Assembly: GCA_001871015.1 (NCBI GenBank)
Contig: MNUO01000054.1
Coordinates: 1-19,467 of the forward strand
Reading direction: 5' to 3'
Source: Candidatus Desantisbacteria bacterium CG1_02_38_46
GTDB taxonomy: Bacteria; Desantisbacteria; UBA1551; UBA1559
Length of the DNA: 19,467 nt
Shown here: piece after piece, positions 12,781-19,467 of the stretch
How the letters are laid out: each line of letters begins with the position of its first letter
How positions within the stretch are numbered: the stretch's first letter is position 1
The notes under the pieces: generated by a model
Told to the model about the DNA's origin: nothing
The model's input: the letters and a program-made list of their open reading frames with translations, nothing else
Databases searched by the model: none
Made by a program: the position numbers and the translations under genes

Positions 12781-13350
12781 GTGAAAGAACATACGATTAA
12801 ATTGTATCCCACTATTGGATGCTGTGGACTTGATTGTGGGTTATGCCCGAGATACTATACAGTCGGCAGGTCAAGGTGCCCGGGGTGTTGCGGTCCTGAT
12901 TTTTTCAACAAACATCCATCCTGTTCTTACATAACCTGCTGCGTGAAGAAAAAGAATCTTGCGGTTTGTGCGCAGTGCAATGAATTTCCCTGTTCAAAGT
13001 TCAAATCCTGGCTGGGAGATTCCGGAAGACATGATTCTTTTTTAACCCATCAGAAAGTTTATCCCAATCTAATTTCCATAAGAAAAGATGGCATAGAAAA
13101 ATTTATGGAACAGCAGAAAAAGAGAGTTAAGTTACTTGAGGAGATGCTTAAAAATTTTGACGACGGCAGGTCCAAAAGTTATTACTGCATTACCGCGGCT
13201 GTTTTAGAAATTGGGGAACTAGAAAGAACATTAGGTGTAGCGGAGAAGAATTCTGCAGAATTAGGCATAAAAGAAAAAGCCGGAGTTCTCCATTCAATCC
13301 TGGACGAAATTGCCAGAAAAAAGAAATATTGCCTGAAATTAAGAAAATGA
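12781..13350 (+). CDS. Cys-rich DUF3795-like protein
   Basis: A 189-residue protein with 13 cysteines in the first 71 residues: GCCGLDCGLCPRYY (13-26), RCPGCCGPD (32-40), CSYITCC (48-54) and CAQCNEFPC (63-71). The CGLDCGxCPxY opening and the CxxCxxFPC block are typical of DUF3795 proteins, thought to bind metal, probably zinc or an iron-sulfur cluster. The C-terminal half is helical (KFMEQQKKRVKLLEEMLKNF). The start is GTG 12781, nine bases after GGGAGG, which lies inside the end of the upstream membrane-protein gene. Function is unknown. Confidence 0.78.
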   Translation: MKEHTIKLYPTIGCCGLDCGLCPRYYTVGRSRCPGCCGPDFFNKHPSCSYITCCVKKKNLAVCAQCNEFPCSKFKSWLGDSGRHDSFLTHQKVYPNLISIRKDGIEKFMEQQKKRVKLLEEMLKNFDDGRSKSYYCITAAVLEIGELERTLGVAEKNSAELGIKEKAGVLHSILDEIARKKKYCLKLRK

Positions 13351-13473
13351 TGCTTGAGTTAACTGAATATGAATAATCCGTTGAAAGCATATCTGGTAAA
13401 TTGGTTTTTACTGAATTATTGTTGTTTCCGCAGTTCCCATGGCAATAATAATGGCTGTTTTTATTAGATAATT

Positions 13474-14604
13474 ATGACTTATAAAATTTATAAAACGAAA
13501 ACAATACTCAATATACAAAAACACGTTGACGGTGGCTGGTTCTGGGTTAAATACTCAGCTTATCCTTATACTGGCTGCGAGTATGGCTGTGAATATTGTT
13601 ATTCACGGGATGAAAAATATAATCCTCATAAGGCATCCAGGGAACCTGAAGTCTTAAAATTTGAAGACCCCTTTTCAGAATACATAAAGATTAAGGAAAA
13701 TGCTTCTGAACTATTGAAGAAGGAATTGAAAAATAAACTGCGAGACTTAATTTACATCGATGGATATCAGACAGTTGAGACGAAATATCGGTATGCCAGA
13801 AAAATGCTTGAAGTTTGTCTGGATTTGAACTTTCCCGTTTTCCTCAATGAAAAATCTCCGATGCTGATTCGCGACATGGATATACTGAAAAAGATTAATG
13901 AAAAATCTTATCTGAACGTCGGTTGGTCAATCATTACTTCAAGAGACGATGAAACACGGCTGGCATTTGAACCAAAGGCACCGCCGGTTTCGGCTCGTTT
14001 TAAAGCTATGCACCAACTTGCAGAAAACAAAATTATGGCCGGCACGGTTTTTATGCCGATATTACCCTTTATTTATGATGATGAAAGAAATATTGAGGAA
14101 GTTATAAAAAAGACGAAGGACTGCGGAGGGCAGTATGTTTTAGATGCAGGGCTGACTCTCTGGGGCTATTGCAAAACTCATTTTTATAAAGCCCTTAAAA
14201 AATATGATTCATCTTTAATTGCAAAATATGACCGGCTTTACGAAAACAAGCAGGCATTAGGAGAATATACGGTGCGTTTGCATCAAAGCGTGCTCAAATA
14301 TTGTAAGAAACACAATATAATGTCGTACATACCCAGACCGCTGAAATTTTATCCTGAGAAATTACAGATTAACAAAAAAATTGCCGAAATATTTTATCTT
14401 GAAGTCAGGGAATTGCAATTATCAGGAGAAGGTGGCTACAAAGAATGGGCTTACAGAAAGGCAGCCTGGAGTCTGGATGACCTGGAAGAAAATGTTTGGG
14501 AGATTTTTAAAAATAAAGGAATCGATGGCTTAATGCAAATTAAAGGAATTGGCACAAGCATGGCCAAGCAAATTGAAGAATTTTTAAAAGCAGGAAAAAA
14601 TTAA
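13474..14604 (+). CDS. SPL-family radical SAM protein with C-terminal helix-hairpin-helix
   Basis: A 376-residue radical SAM protein. The iron-sulfur motif GCEYGCEYCYSR has C35, C39 and C42 (CxxxCxxC), preceded by YPYTG as in the spore photoproduct lyase (SPL)-like group. The body has LIYIDGYQTVETKYRYARKM, the strand NVGWSIITSRDDE and AGTVFMPILPFIYDDERN in the positions expected for such TIM-barrel proteins. The last about 28 residues (IDGLMQIKGIGTSMAKQI) form a helix-hairpin-helix DNA-binding motif, unusual for SPL. ATG 13474 has no good Shine-Dalgarno. The next gene, 27 bp downstream, is an alkyltransferase-like DNA-repair protein, which supports a DNA-directed role. The substrate is unknown. 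Confidence 0.75.
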   Translation: MTYKIYKTKTILNIQKHVDGGWFWVKYSAYPYTGCEYGCEYCYSRDEKYNPHKASREPEVLKFEDPFSEYIKIKENASELLKKELKNKLRDLIYIDGYQTVETKYRYARKMLEVCLDLNFPVFLNEKSPMLIRDMDILKKINEKSYLNVGWSIITSRDDETRLAFEPKAPPVSARFKAMHQLAENKIMAGTVFMPILPFIYDDERNIEEVIKKTKDCGGQYVLDAGLTLWGYCKTHFYKALKKYDSSLIAKYDRLYENKQALGEYTVRLHQSVLKYCKKHNIMSYIPRPLKFYPEKLQINKKIAEIFYLEVRELQLSGEGGYKEWAYRKAAWSLDDLEENVWEIFKNKGIDGLMQIKGIGTSMAKQIEEFLKAGKN

Positions 14605-14631
14605 TGAGAACTATCCGGTAAAGGTGGCGAA

Positions 14632-15123
14632 ATGACTGGAAAATTAAAAAAGTCCTGGCAGGAAAAACTGGAAGACAGTAAGGGTTTGCCAAAGGTTGAA
14701 AAAATCACGAAGAAAATGAGTGGAAGATGGGGAACAAAAGAGGGAAATACTGTTGTTATTCCTGCGCCGACTGAAGTGGATGAAATTATGAAAAAAGTTC
14801 CAAAGGGCAAAATTATCACAATAAACAGAATCCGGGAGGTGCTTGCCAGAAAACACAATGCAACAATCGGGTGTCCAATAACTACAGGAATTTTTGCAAG
14901 GATTGCAGCTGGTGCAGCGGGAGATGCTGAAAGGGCAGGGGAAAAAGATATCACCCCATACTGGCGCACATTGAAATCAGGCGGAGATCTGAATGAAAAA
15001 TATCCCGGTGGGGTCCAGAGGCAGGCAAGGCGTTTGCAGGAAGAAGGTCTTGAAATTGAGCCAGGAAAAGGCAAAAAGCCGCCAAAAGTAAAAGATTTCG
15101 AAAGATATCTTGTGGAATTATGA
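14632..15123 (+). CDS. MGMT-family, alkyltransferase-like protein without the acceptor cysteine
   Basis: A 163-residue protein with the winged-helix DNA-binding domain of O6-alkylguanine-DNA alkyltransferases. VPKGKIITINRIREVLA (56-72) matches the family's VPxGxVxTYGxIA block. TPYWRTLKSGG (108-118) takes the place of PCHRVxxxxG, and LNEKYPGGVQRQARRLQEEG (120-139) matches GxxxGYxxGxxxKxxLLxxEG. The acceptor cysteine of PCHR is a tyrosine (PYWR), as in alkyltransferase-like (ATL) proteins, where tryptophan or alanine stands there. ATLs bind alkylated bases and hand them to excision repair. The start ATG 14632 follows AAAGGTGG. It is adjacent to the SPL-like radical SAM gene and 6 bp before a UroD-family gene. 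Cys81 (IGCPITTG) lies elsewhere in the fold. Confidence 0.75.
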   Translation: MTGKLKKSWQEKLEDSKGLPKVEKITKKMSGRWGTKEGNTVVIPAPTEVDEIMKKVPKGKIITINRIREVLARKHNATIGCPITTGIFARIAAGAAGDAERAGEKDITPYWRTLKSGGDLNEKYPGGVQRQARRLQEEGLEIEPGKGKKPPKVKDFERYLVEL

Positions 15124-15129
15124 TTACGA

Positions 15130-16197
15130 ATGGAGATGAAAATTACATCAAAAGAAAGAGTCAAAATATCTCTTAGCTGGAAAGAGCCTGACAGGGTGCC
15201 GATAAATATTTACACAACTCCCGAAATTCATCAGAGGTTAACAGAATATTTTGGCGGTGGAAATATATATGAAGTTTTCGGTGTTGATTTCAGGGGTGTT
15301 GGACCTGAATGGAAAGGCAAGGTAAAAGAACCGCACGGTGATATTCATTACGATATATGGGGGGTTGGTTACAGGAGTGTAAAAAACCAGTTTGGCACTT
15401 ATGATGAATCTTGTGACCTTGCCCTTGCAAGAATAAAAACTATGGATGATTTCAAAAATTATCCCTGGCCAGGTGTTGAAGATTATGATTTTTCAACCAT
15501 CGAGGAGCAGTGCAACCAACTCAAAGATTTTGCTGTATGCTTTGGCGGTGCTGGAATGCCTGATATTGTGAATGGTGTGTCTCGCGGCAGGGGAATGGAA
15601 CAGACCCTGACAGATATTGCCCTTGAAGATGAAGTTGGGATGGCAATCATAGACAAGCGTGTTGATTTTTATTATGAGTATGCAAGGCGTGGTTTGGAAT
15701 CAGCGAAGGGGAAAATAGATATTTTGTGCTGTGGGGAGGACTGTGGCACTCAGAACGGAAGACTTGTGTCTCCGCGTGTTTTTGGCAAAGTATTTAAGCC
15801 ACACTTGAAAAAATTTTATGACCTCGCGCACGAATACGGGACAAAGGCTATGATGCATTCCTGCGGAGACACGCACGACATAATGCCGACTTTTATTGAA
15901 ATGGGATTGGACGTTCTTGATGCAATGCAACCTGAACCGCCGGGGATGAATCCTGAAAAAATCAGAAAATTATGCTTTGGTAAGCTCGCATTCTGCGGAC
16001 TCATCAGTACACAGCAGACACTACCGCATGGAACAGTTGAGGATTGCAGAAAAGAAGCAAGGCACCGGCTGGATGTAATTGCAAAGGGCGGTGGATATAT
16101 TTTTAGTCCGGCCCACTGCATTCAGCCCGATACGCCAATTGAGAATGTAATTGCAATTTACGAAGAGGCACTCAATAAAAAACTGTTAAAGAGTTAA
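15130..16197 (+). CDS. UroD-family protein, probable corrinoid methyltransferase
   Basis: A 355-residue member of the uroporphyrinogen decarboxylase / MtaA-MtbA superfamily. It opens with KERVKISLSWKEPDRVPI. It contains the zinc-binding HxCG at H243 and C245 (MMHSCGDTHDI) and a third candidate ligand, C330 in FSPAHCIQPDTPIENV. This three-ligand set (H, C, C) is that of corrinoid-dependent methyltransferases rather than of HemE. The size fits. Start: ATG 15130 or ATG 15136 are both possible; neither has a strong ribosome binding site. It lies 6 bp after the ATL-like gene and about 60 bp before a second UroD-family gene. Substrate is unknown. Confidence 0.82.
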   Translation: MEMKITSKERVKISLSWKEPDRVPINIYTTPEIHQRLTEYFGGGNIYEVFGVDFRGVGPEWKGKVKEPHGDIHYDIWGVGYRSVKNQFGTYDESCDLALARIKTMDDFKNYPWPGVEDYDFSTIEEQCNQLKDFAVCFGGAGMPDIVNGVSRGRGMEQTLTDIALEDEVGMAIIDKRVDFYYEYARRGLESAKGKIDILCCGEDCGTQNGRLVSPRVFGKVFKPHLKKFYDLAHEYGTKAMMHSCGDTHDIMPTFIEMGLDVLDAMQPEPPGMNPEKIRKLCFGKLAFCGLISTQQTLPHGTVEDCRKEARHRLDVIAKGGGYIFSPAHCIQPDTPIENVIAIYEEALNKKLLKS

Positions 16198-16260
16198 CTT
16201 GTTGGGCCCATACATAAAAAACGATTTACCTATATTAATCTATGTTTAAACGGAGACTCT

Positions 16261-17334
16261 ATGAATTTTGAACCAAACTTTGAGAGATTGAGAAAAGTGT
16301 TGTTGAGACAGGGAGAGCCAGACAGAGTACCGTTCTACGAGTTGTTTGCTGATATTGAAATAATGGAAGCAATTACAGGAGAACCGCTGTCAAAATTGGA
16401 CCTGACAAAAAAGGAAGAAGAGGAAAAATATCTTAAGGCGGTGATAAAATTTTATTATGAACTGGGATATGATTATGTACCCGGTAGAATTGGCCGCAGT
16501 GGTGAAGTATTTCAAAGAGACAATGTTCTTAAAACTGATGATACAGCCCAGAGACCACATGCACAAAGGGAATGGGTGGATGAGCATCGTGGAACAATCG
16601 AAAACTGGCAGGATTTTGAGAAATATCCATGGCCCAAAAGGGATTCCTACACTTTTTCTCAACTGGAATTTTTTGAAAAGAATCTTCCTGATGGAATGAA
16701 AGTTATATTTCTTGGTCCAGGAGGAGTGCTGGAAAACATTATGTGGCTTATGGGATATGAAATAATGAGTTACAGACTTTATGAAGAGCCAAAACTTATT
16801 GAAAAAATGGCAGAAAAAATTGGAACTACACTTTTAGAAATATTTACAATAGCAAACAGTTTTAAAAAAGTCGGTGCACTTGCTCTTGGTGATGATATGG
16901 GATACAAGACAGGAATAATGTTCAGTCCCGAAACGCTGCGCAAATACATTTTTTCCTGGCAGAAAAAGTTTGCAGAAATTGCGCACAGTCAAAATCTTCC
17001 TTTTATAATTCATTCTTGTGGAAACCTTGAAAAGATAATGGATGATTTGATTGATTATGTAAAAATTGATGCAAAACATTCCTGGGAAGATGTAATTTTA
17101 CCTGTGGCTGAGGCAAAGAAAATTTATGGTAAGCGTATAGCTGTACTTGGTGGCGTAGATATGGATTTTCTGTGCAGGCACAGCGAAGATGAAATTAGAA
17201 AATATGTGCACAATATCCTTGAAAAATGTGCTCCCGGGGGTGGCTATGCTCTGGGTACAGGCAACACTGTGGCAAACTACATTCCTGTGGAGAACTATCT
17301 GGCAATGCTGGACGAGGGAAGGAAGTTTAAATAA
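16261..17334 (+). CDS. UroD-family protein (second paralogue)
   Basis: A 357-residue UroD-superfamily protein that opens with RLRKVLLRQGEPDRVPFYEL. It has the HxCG motif at H251 and C253 (FIIHSCGNLEKIM), LGGVDMDFL, and the C-terminal GGGYALGTGNTVANYIPVEN in shorter blocks. The position where the first paralogue has a cysteine (AHCIQPDTP) is TGNTVANYIP here, without cysteine, so the third zinc ligand must differ or be absent. ATG 16261 follows GGAGA. The spacing of 63 bp from the upstream paralogue allows co-transcription. It may be a methyltransferase on a different substrate or a decarboxylase-like enzyme. Confidence 0.82.
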   Translation: MNFEPNFERLRKVLLRQGEPDRVPFYELFADIEIMEAITGEPLSKLDLTKKEEEEKYLKAVIKFYYELGYDYVPGRIGRSGEVFQRDNVLKTDDTAQRPHAQREWVDEHRGTIENWQDFEKYPWPKRDSYTFSQLEFFEKNLPDGMKVIFLGPGGVLENIMWLMGYEIMSYRLYEEPKLIEKMAEKIGTTLLEIFTIANSFKKVGALALGDDMGYKTGIMFSPETLRKYIFSWQKKFAEIAHSQNLPFIIHSCGNLEKIMDDLIDYVKIDAKHSWEDVILPVAEAKKIYGKRIAVLGGVDMDFLCRHSEDEIRKYVHNILEKCAPGGGYALGTGNTVANYIPVENYLAMLDEGRKFK

Positions 17335-17383
17335 AGAAAGGATTTGATCTACTCAAAAAATCAATCTAATGAAGGAGACGGAG

Positions 17384-18751
17384 ATGAAAAAACAGAAAAG
17401 AAAATCGTATACGAAACAACAGAAGAATGTTAGACCAATGCCTTCAGTGAAAGAAACTCAACTTAGTATGTTCGGCACGCAGGAATTTCCATCTGCTGAA
17501 GAAATTGTTGAAGCATATTCAAAGGAATTTGCCAGATACATAACTCCGGTGGGAAAAAATGTCTTCGGTTTTTGGATGCAAACGCTGGCAGATCTTGAAC
17601 TTTTAAATTTAGAGTTCACTGGGCTCGCAAAACATTACTCAATAAATTCCATAGAAAGAACTGCTGCGTTTACTGGGGACATAGATGCAATTCGTCTAAG
17701 AATTGCTCATCTCGAAAAAGTAGAAGGAAAGCCAACTTTATATACTGCTCTGGTTGATAAATTCGGAGATACTAATGCTTATGCATTTCATAATTTATAT
17801 CCTTATAAAGGAAAGTTTTACCCGAGGGTAGTGCGGACACTAATTAATGCCTTTGGACTTGAAGAATCTGCACTTATACTTGACCCTTTTAATGGTTCCG
17901 GAACTACTACACATGAAGCTTCGCTTATGGGAATAAAGAGTATTGGTGTAGATATCACACCTATGGGAACTATGCTTGCAGAATTGAAAAATGATCTACT
18001 TTTTATTAATGAAAGTATATTGAATTTTTCAATTTCTAATCTTAGAGACATTGCTGATTCTATTGAGAATAAGAAGTGGAAACATCATAATCCCTTTATA
18101 TATAAACTTATGCTTATTATTTATTTCGATACTGTTGATGCTTTTGCCCGGACATCCAGGTATAATAGAAAAGGGAAAACTGGATTATTTATTGAAAAAT
18201 TCAATTACATTAGAGATTGCCATAAAAAAATAATGGAGATTAAGAAACAGTTTAATTTGAGTTTTCAAAAGGCTCAAATTATTCAAGGTGATGTGCTTCA
18301 TCTGGAAGAAAAAGACTGGAAGGAAAAATTTGACACAGTTATAACAAGTCCCCCCTATTATTTTTCAATAGATTATGTTGGTAAGGACCAAATTGCATAT
18401 GAATACCTTGGCGTGGAAATGAAAGAAATTGAGTCAAAGTATCTCGGGATGAAAGAAATTCGGCAGAGCATTCGAGGAACTACAAATCTACCGCCAAAGG
18501 TTCTTATGTATTACGAAGATTTGAAAAAATCTGTCGATATTATTTTTTGGGTATTAAAACGTAGTGGTTCATGTGCAATTATTGTAGGAGACAGCACTGT
18601 TGGTGGCTATAAAATACCGACGACTATGATGACAAAAAAATTCTGTGAGGAAGCGGGATTTAAATTTAAAAAACTTATTTTCAATCCATTACTTGGCGCA
18701 AGAAATAGAGCAATTCGAGGAGAGAGTATAATTATATGTGAAAAGGAGTGA
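17384..18751 (+). CDS. Type II DNA methyltransferase (N4-cytosine or N6-adenine)
   Basis: A 455-residue amino-methyltransferase. Motif X-like HNLYPYKGKFYP (136-147) comes first, then the SAM-binding motif I LDPFNGSGTTTHEA (166-179) with the acidic end of the next strand at GVD (188-190), a central region of about 120 residues that may hold the target-recognition domain, and the catalytic motif IV TSPPYY (321-326). The SPPY form is more common among N4-cytosine enzymes. The order X-I-IV is alpha-like. I choose ATG 17384 because AAGGAG (17372-17377) stands six bases upstream; the longer ATG 17369 would lie before this site. The stop is seven bases before the restriction-like gene, so this is an R-M pair. 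Confidence 0.85.
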   Translation: MKKQKRKSYTKQQKNVRPMPSVKETQLSMFGTQEFPSAEEIVEAYSKEFARYITPVGKNVFGFWMQTLADLELLNLEFTGLAKHYSINSIERTAAFTGDIDAIRLRIAHLEKVEGKPTLYTALVDKFGDTNAYAFHNLYPYKGKFYPRVVRTLINAFGLEESALILDPFNGSGTTTHEASLMGIKSIGVDITPMGTMLAELKNDLLFINESILNFSISNLRDIADSIENKKWKHHNPFIYKLMLIIYFDTVDAFARTSRYNRKGKTGLFIEKFNYIRDCHKKIMEIKKQFNLSFQKAQIIQGDVLHLEEKDWKEKFDTVITSPPYYFSIDYVGKDQIAYEYLGVEMKEIESKYLGMKEIRQSIRGTTNLPPKVLMYYEDLKKSVDIIFWVLKRSGSCAIIVGDSTVGGYKIPTTMMTKKFCEEAGFKFKKLIFNPLLGARNRAIRGESIIICEKE

Positions 18752-18758
18752 TGAAGAT

Positions 18759-19232
18759 ATGAAAAGAAATTTACTTTGTATAAAACAAAAGGACCGATTG
18801 GAGATTGGTGAGCGACTACTTTATGAACCGTACAAAAACATCATCATAAATCTTGTTGAATTAGCTACTAAGATAGAAGCAAAGGATTTTGACCCGGTTG
18901 CAAAAGTGTATGATGGTTTGCTAAGTGTTCCTGCAGATATCAGGGAGTACTATGAAGCACTGCTTGGTGTTACAGGATATTATCAGCATAGTCAAGGAGG
19001 AAGAGGAAAATATATAGAAAAGAAAATTGCATCAATTTTTGAGAGTTGTTCTCTTGATATAAAATTAAGTGAACTACCAACATGGCTGGAGATGCCCGTG
19101 CTTCATAAAAAGAAAGGTATATTTACTTTGCAAGGATTAACTTCAGAAGAGAGATCTAAAATTAGAAAAACTCCATGGGATTGGTTGGGAGGAACCAGCA
19201 ATGATGAAAGTAGTGATATAGTGCTTTGTTAA
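18759..19232 (+). pseudogene. Probable type II restriction endonuclease, 3' part lost to an IS630 insertion
   Basis: ATG 18759 (M8 of a longer GTG frame from 18738) with AAGGAG ten bases upstream starts MKRNLLCIKQKDRLEIGERL. The frame runs 157 codons to TAA 19230-19232. The sequence includes YYQHSQGGRGKYIEKKIASI, PTWLEMPVLHKKKG and TPWDWLGGTSNDESSDIVLC. The N-terminus and position directly after a methyltransferase fit a type II restriction enzyme; I have only a weak impression of ApaLI-like enzymes. The last residues (NDESSD) look like the approach to a PD-(D/E)xK site, but the following strand with ExK is missing. An IS630 transposase gene on the other strand begins within a few bases, so the gene is very probably interrupted near TA 19217-19220. 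Confidence 0.6.
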
Positions 19233-19466
19233 CTAAATATCATTATTATGTTTTTGGCGACATCGCCGATAAAAATACTTATGAATTTCTTTTGCCATAT
19301 TAGATGGCCAGCGAAAGTTGCTCCCTGCGATAACTTTTTTGTAAAGGTCACCAAACACTGGTTCAATAGGATTAAGCCAGGGGCTGTAAGTAGGTAGGGG
19401 AAGAATTTCGAATTCAGCTTTACCTTTTTTATTCCACTGGTTAATCCATTTTTCAAGTTTTTCACT
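19233..19466 (-). mobile_element. IS630-family transposase, C-terminal part (runs off the window)
   Basis: Read on the minus strand from the window edge, the frame gives EFEILPLPTYSPWLNPIEPV, then FGDLYKKVIAGSNFRWPSNM and AKEIHKYFYRRCRQKHNND, ending at a stop complementary to 19233-19235. LPxYSPxLNPIE is the hallmark of the last part of IS630/Tc1-like DDE transposases, its glutamate being the third catalytic acid. Only the last 77 codons are inside the window. The stop lies within about 15 bp of the interrupted restriction gene, as expected for the compact right end of an IS630 element that inserts at TA. The other minus-strand frame from 19229 is a shadow. Confidence 0.88.
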
Positions 19467-19467
19467 C

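Noticed and set aside
13415-13449. 7-bp inverted repeat ATTATTG/CAATAAT before the radical SAM gene as terminator
   Set aside because: Short AT-rich stem with a 21-base loop; likely to occur by chance.
14601-15164. 187-codon minus-strand frame opposite the ATL-like gene
   Set aside because: The plus strand encodes a recognisable MGMT-family protein with a ribosome binding site; the minus frame has no recognisable motif.
19229-19465. Minus-strand 78-codon frame starting MKNLKNGLTSG
   Set aside because: The adjacent minus frame encodes an unmistakable IS630 transposase end (LPTYSPWLNPIE), so this is a shadow frame.

Overview
The window is AT-rich bacterial DNA. It has TTGACA/TATAAT-type promoters, Shine-Dalgarno starts, three minor type IV pilins, several uroporphyrinogen-decarboxylase (UroD)-fold paralogues, two AAA/DUF4143 ATPases, a GH4 glycosidase and IS630/IS481-like transposase remnants. 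This mix is typical of uncultivated anaerobic candidate phyla such as Omnitrophota and relatives. That placement is inference from gene content; there is no rRNA or other marker gene here.

Layout. (1) 1-1279, plus strand: the 3' end of a broken UroD-family gene, then a class IV aminotransferase. (2) 1254-3193, minus strand: a compact PilV-PilW-PilX-like prepilin operon with a very good promoter placed so close to the start codon that the transcript may be leaderless. (3) 3194-3701: a G-rich intergenic stretch with hairpins and no credible gene, ending in a promoter and a perfect 17-bp inverted repeat. (4) 3702-5021: an AAA_14/DUF4143 ATPase. (5) 5022-5664: an internally deleted IS481-like transposase remnant, then a promoter and structured leader. 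(6) 5665-9050: a co-directional GH4 glycosidase (broken near its N-terminus), a NagB-like sugar-phosphate isomerase homologue and an M24 peptidase-fold protein that lacks most metal ligands. (7) 9051-10520: a hairpin repeat, a duplicated promoter and a second DUF4143 ATPase. (8) 10521-12204: a degenerate palindromic repeat, a PIN-like gene fragment and a Schlafen/RecG-like regulator with a 12-bp coding tandem repeat. (9) 12224-15123: a carbonic-anhydrase-like pseudogene, a small membrane protein, a Cys-rich DUF3795-like protein, an SPL-type radical SAM protein with a C-terminal helix-hairpin-helix, and an alkyltransferase-like protein. (10) 15130-17334: two UroD-family proteins, probably corrinoid methyltransferases. 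(11) 17384-19467: a type II DNA methyltransferase and the N-terminal part of its probable restriction partner, cut off by an IS630 transposase on the opposite strand.

The most striking overall property is decay. At least six genes in 19 kb are truncated, frameshifted or internally deleted, next to two IS remnants. The most interesting intact material is the GH4/NagB-like/pseudo-M24 cluster with altered active sites, the adjacent pair of putative DNA-repair proteins (SPL-like plus alkyltransferase-like), and the palindrome-led DUF4143 ATPase gene. No tRNA, rRNA, CRISPR array or replication origin was seen.
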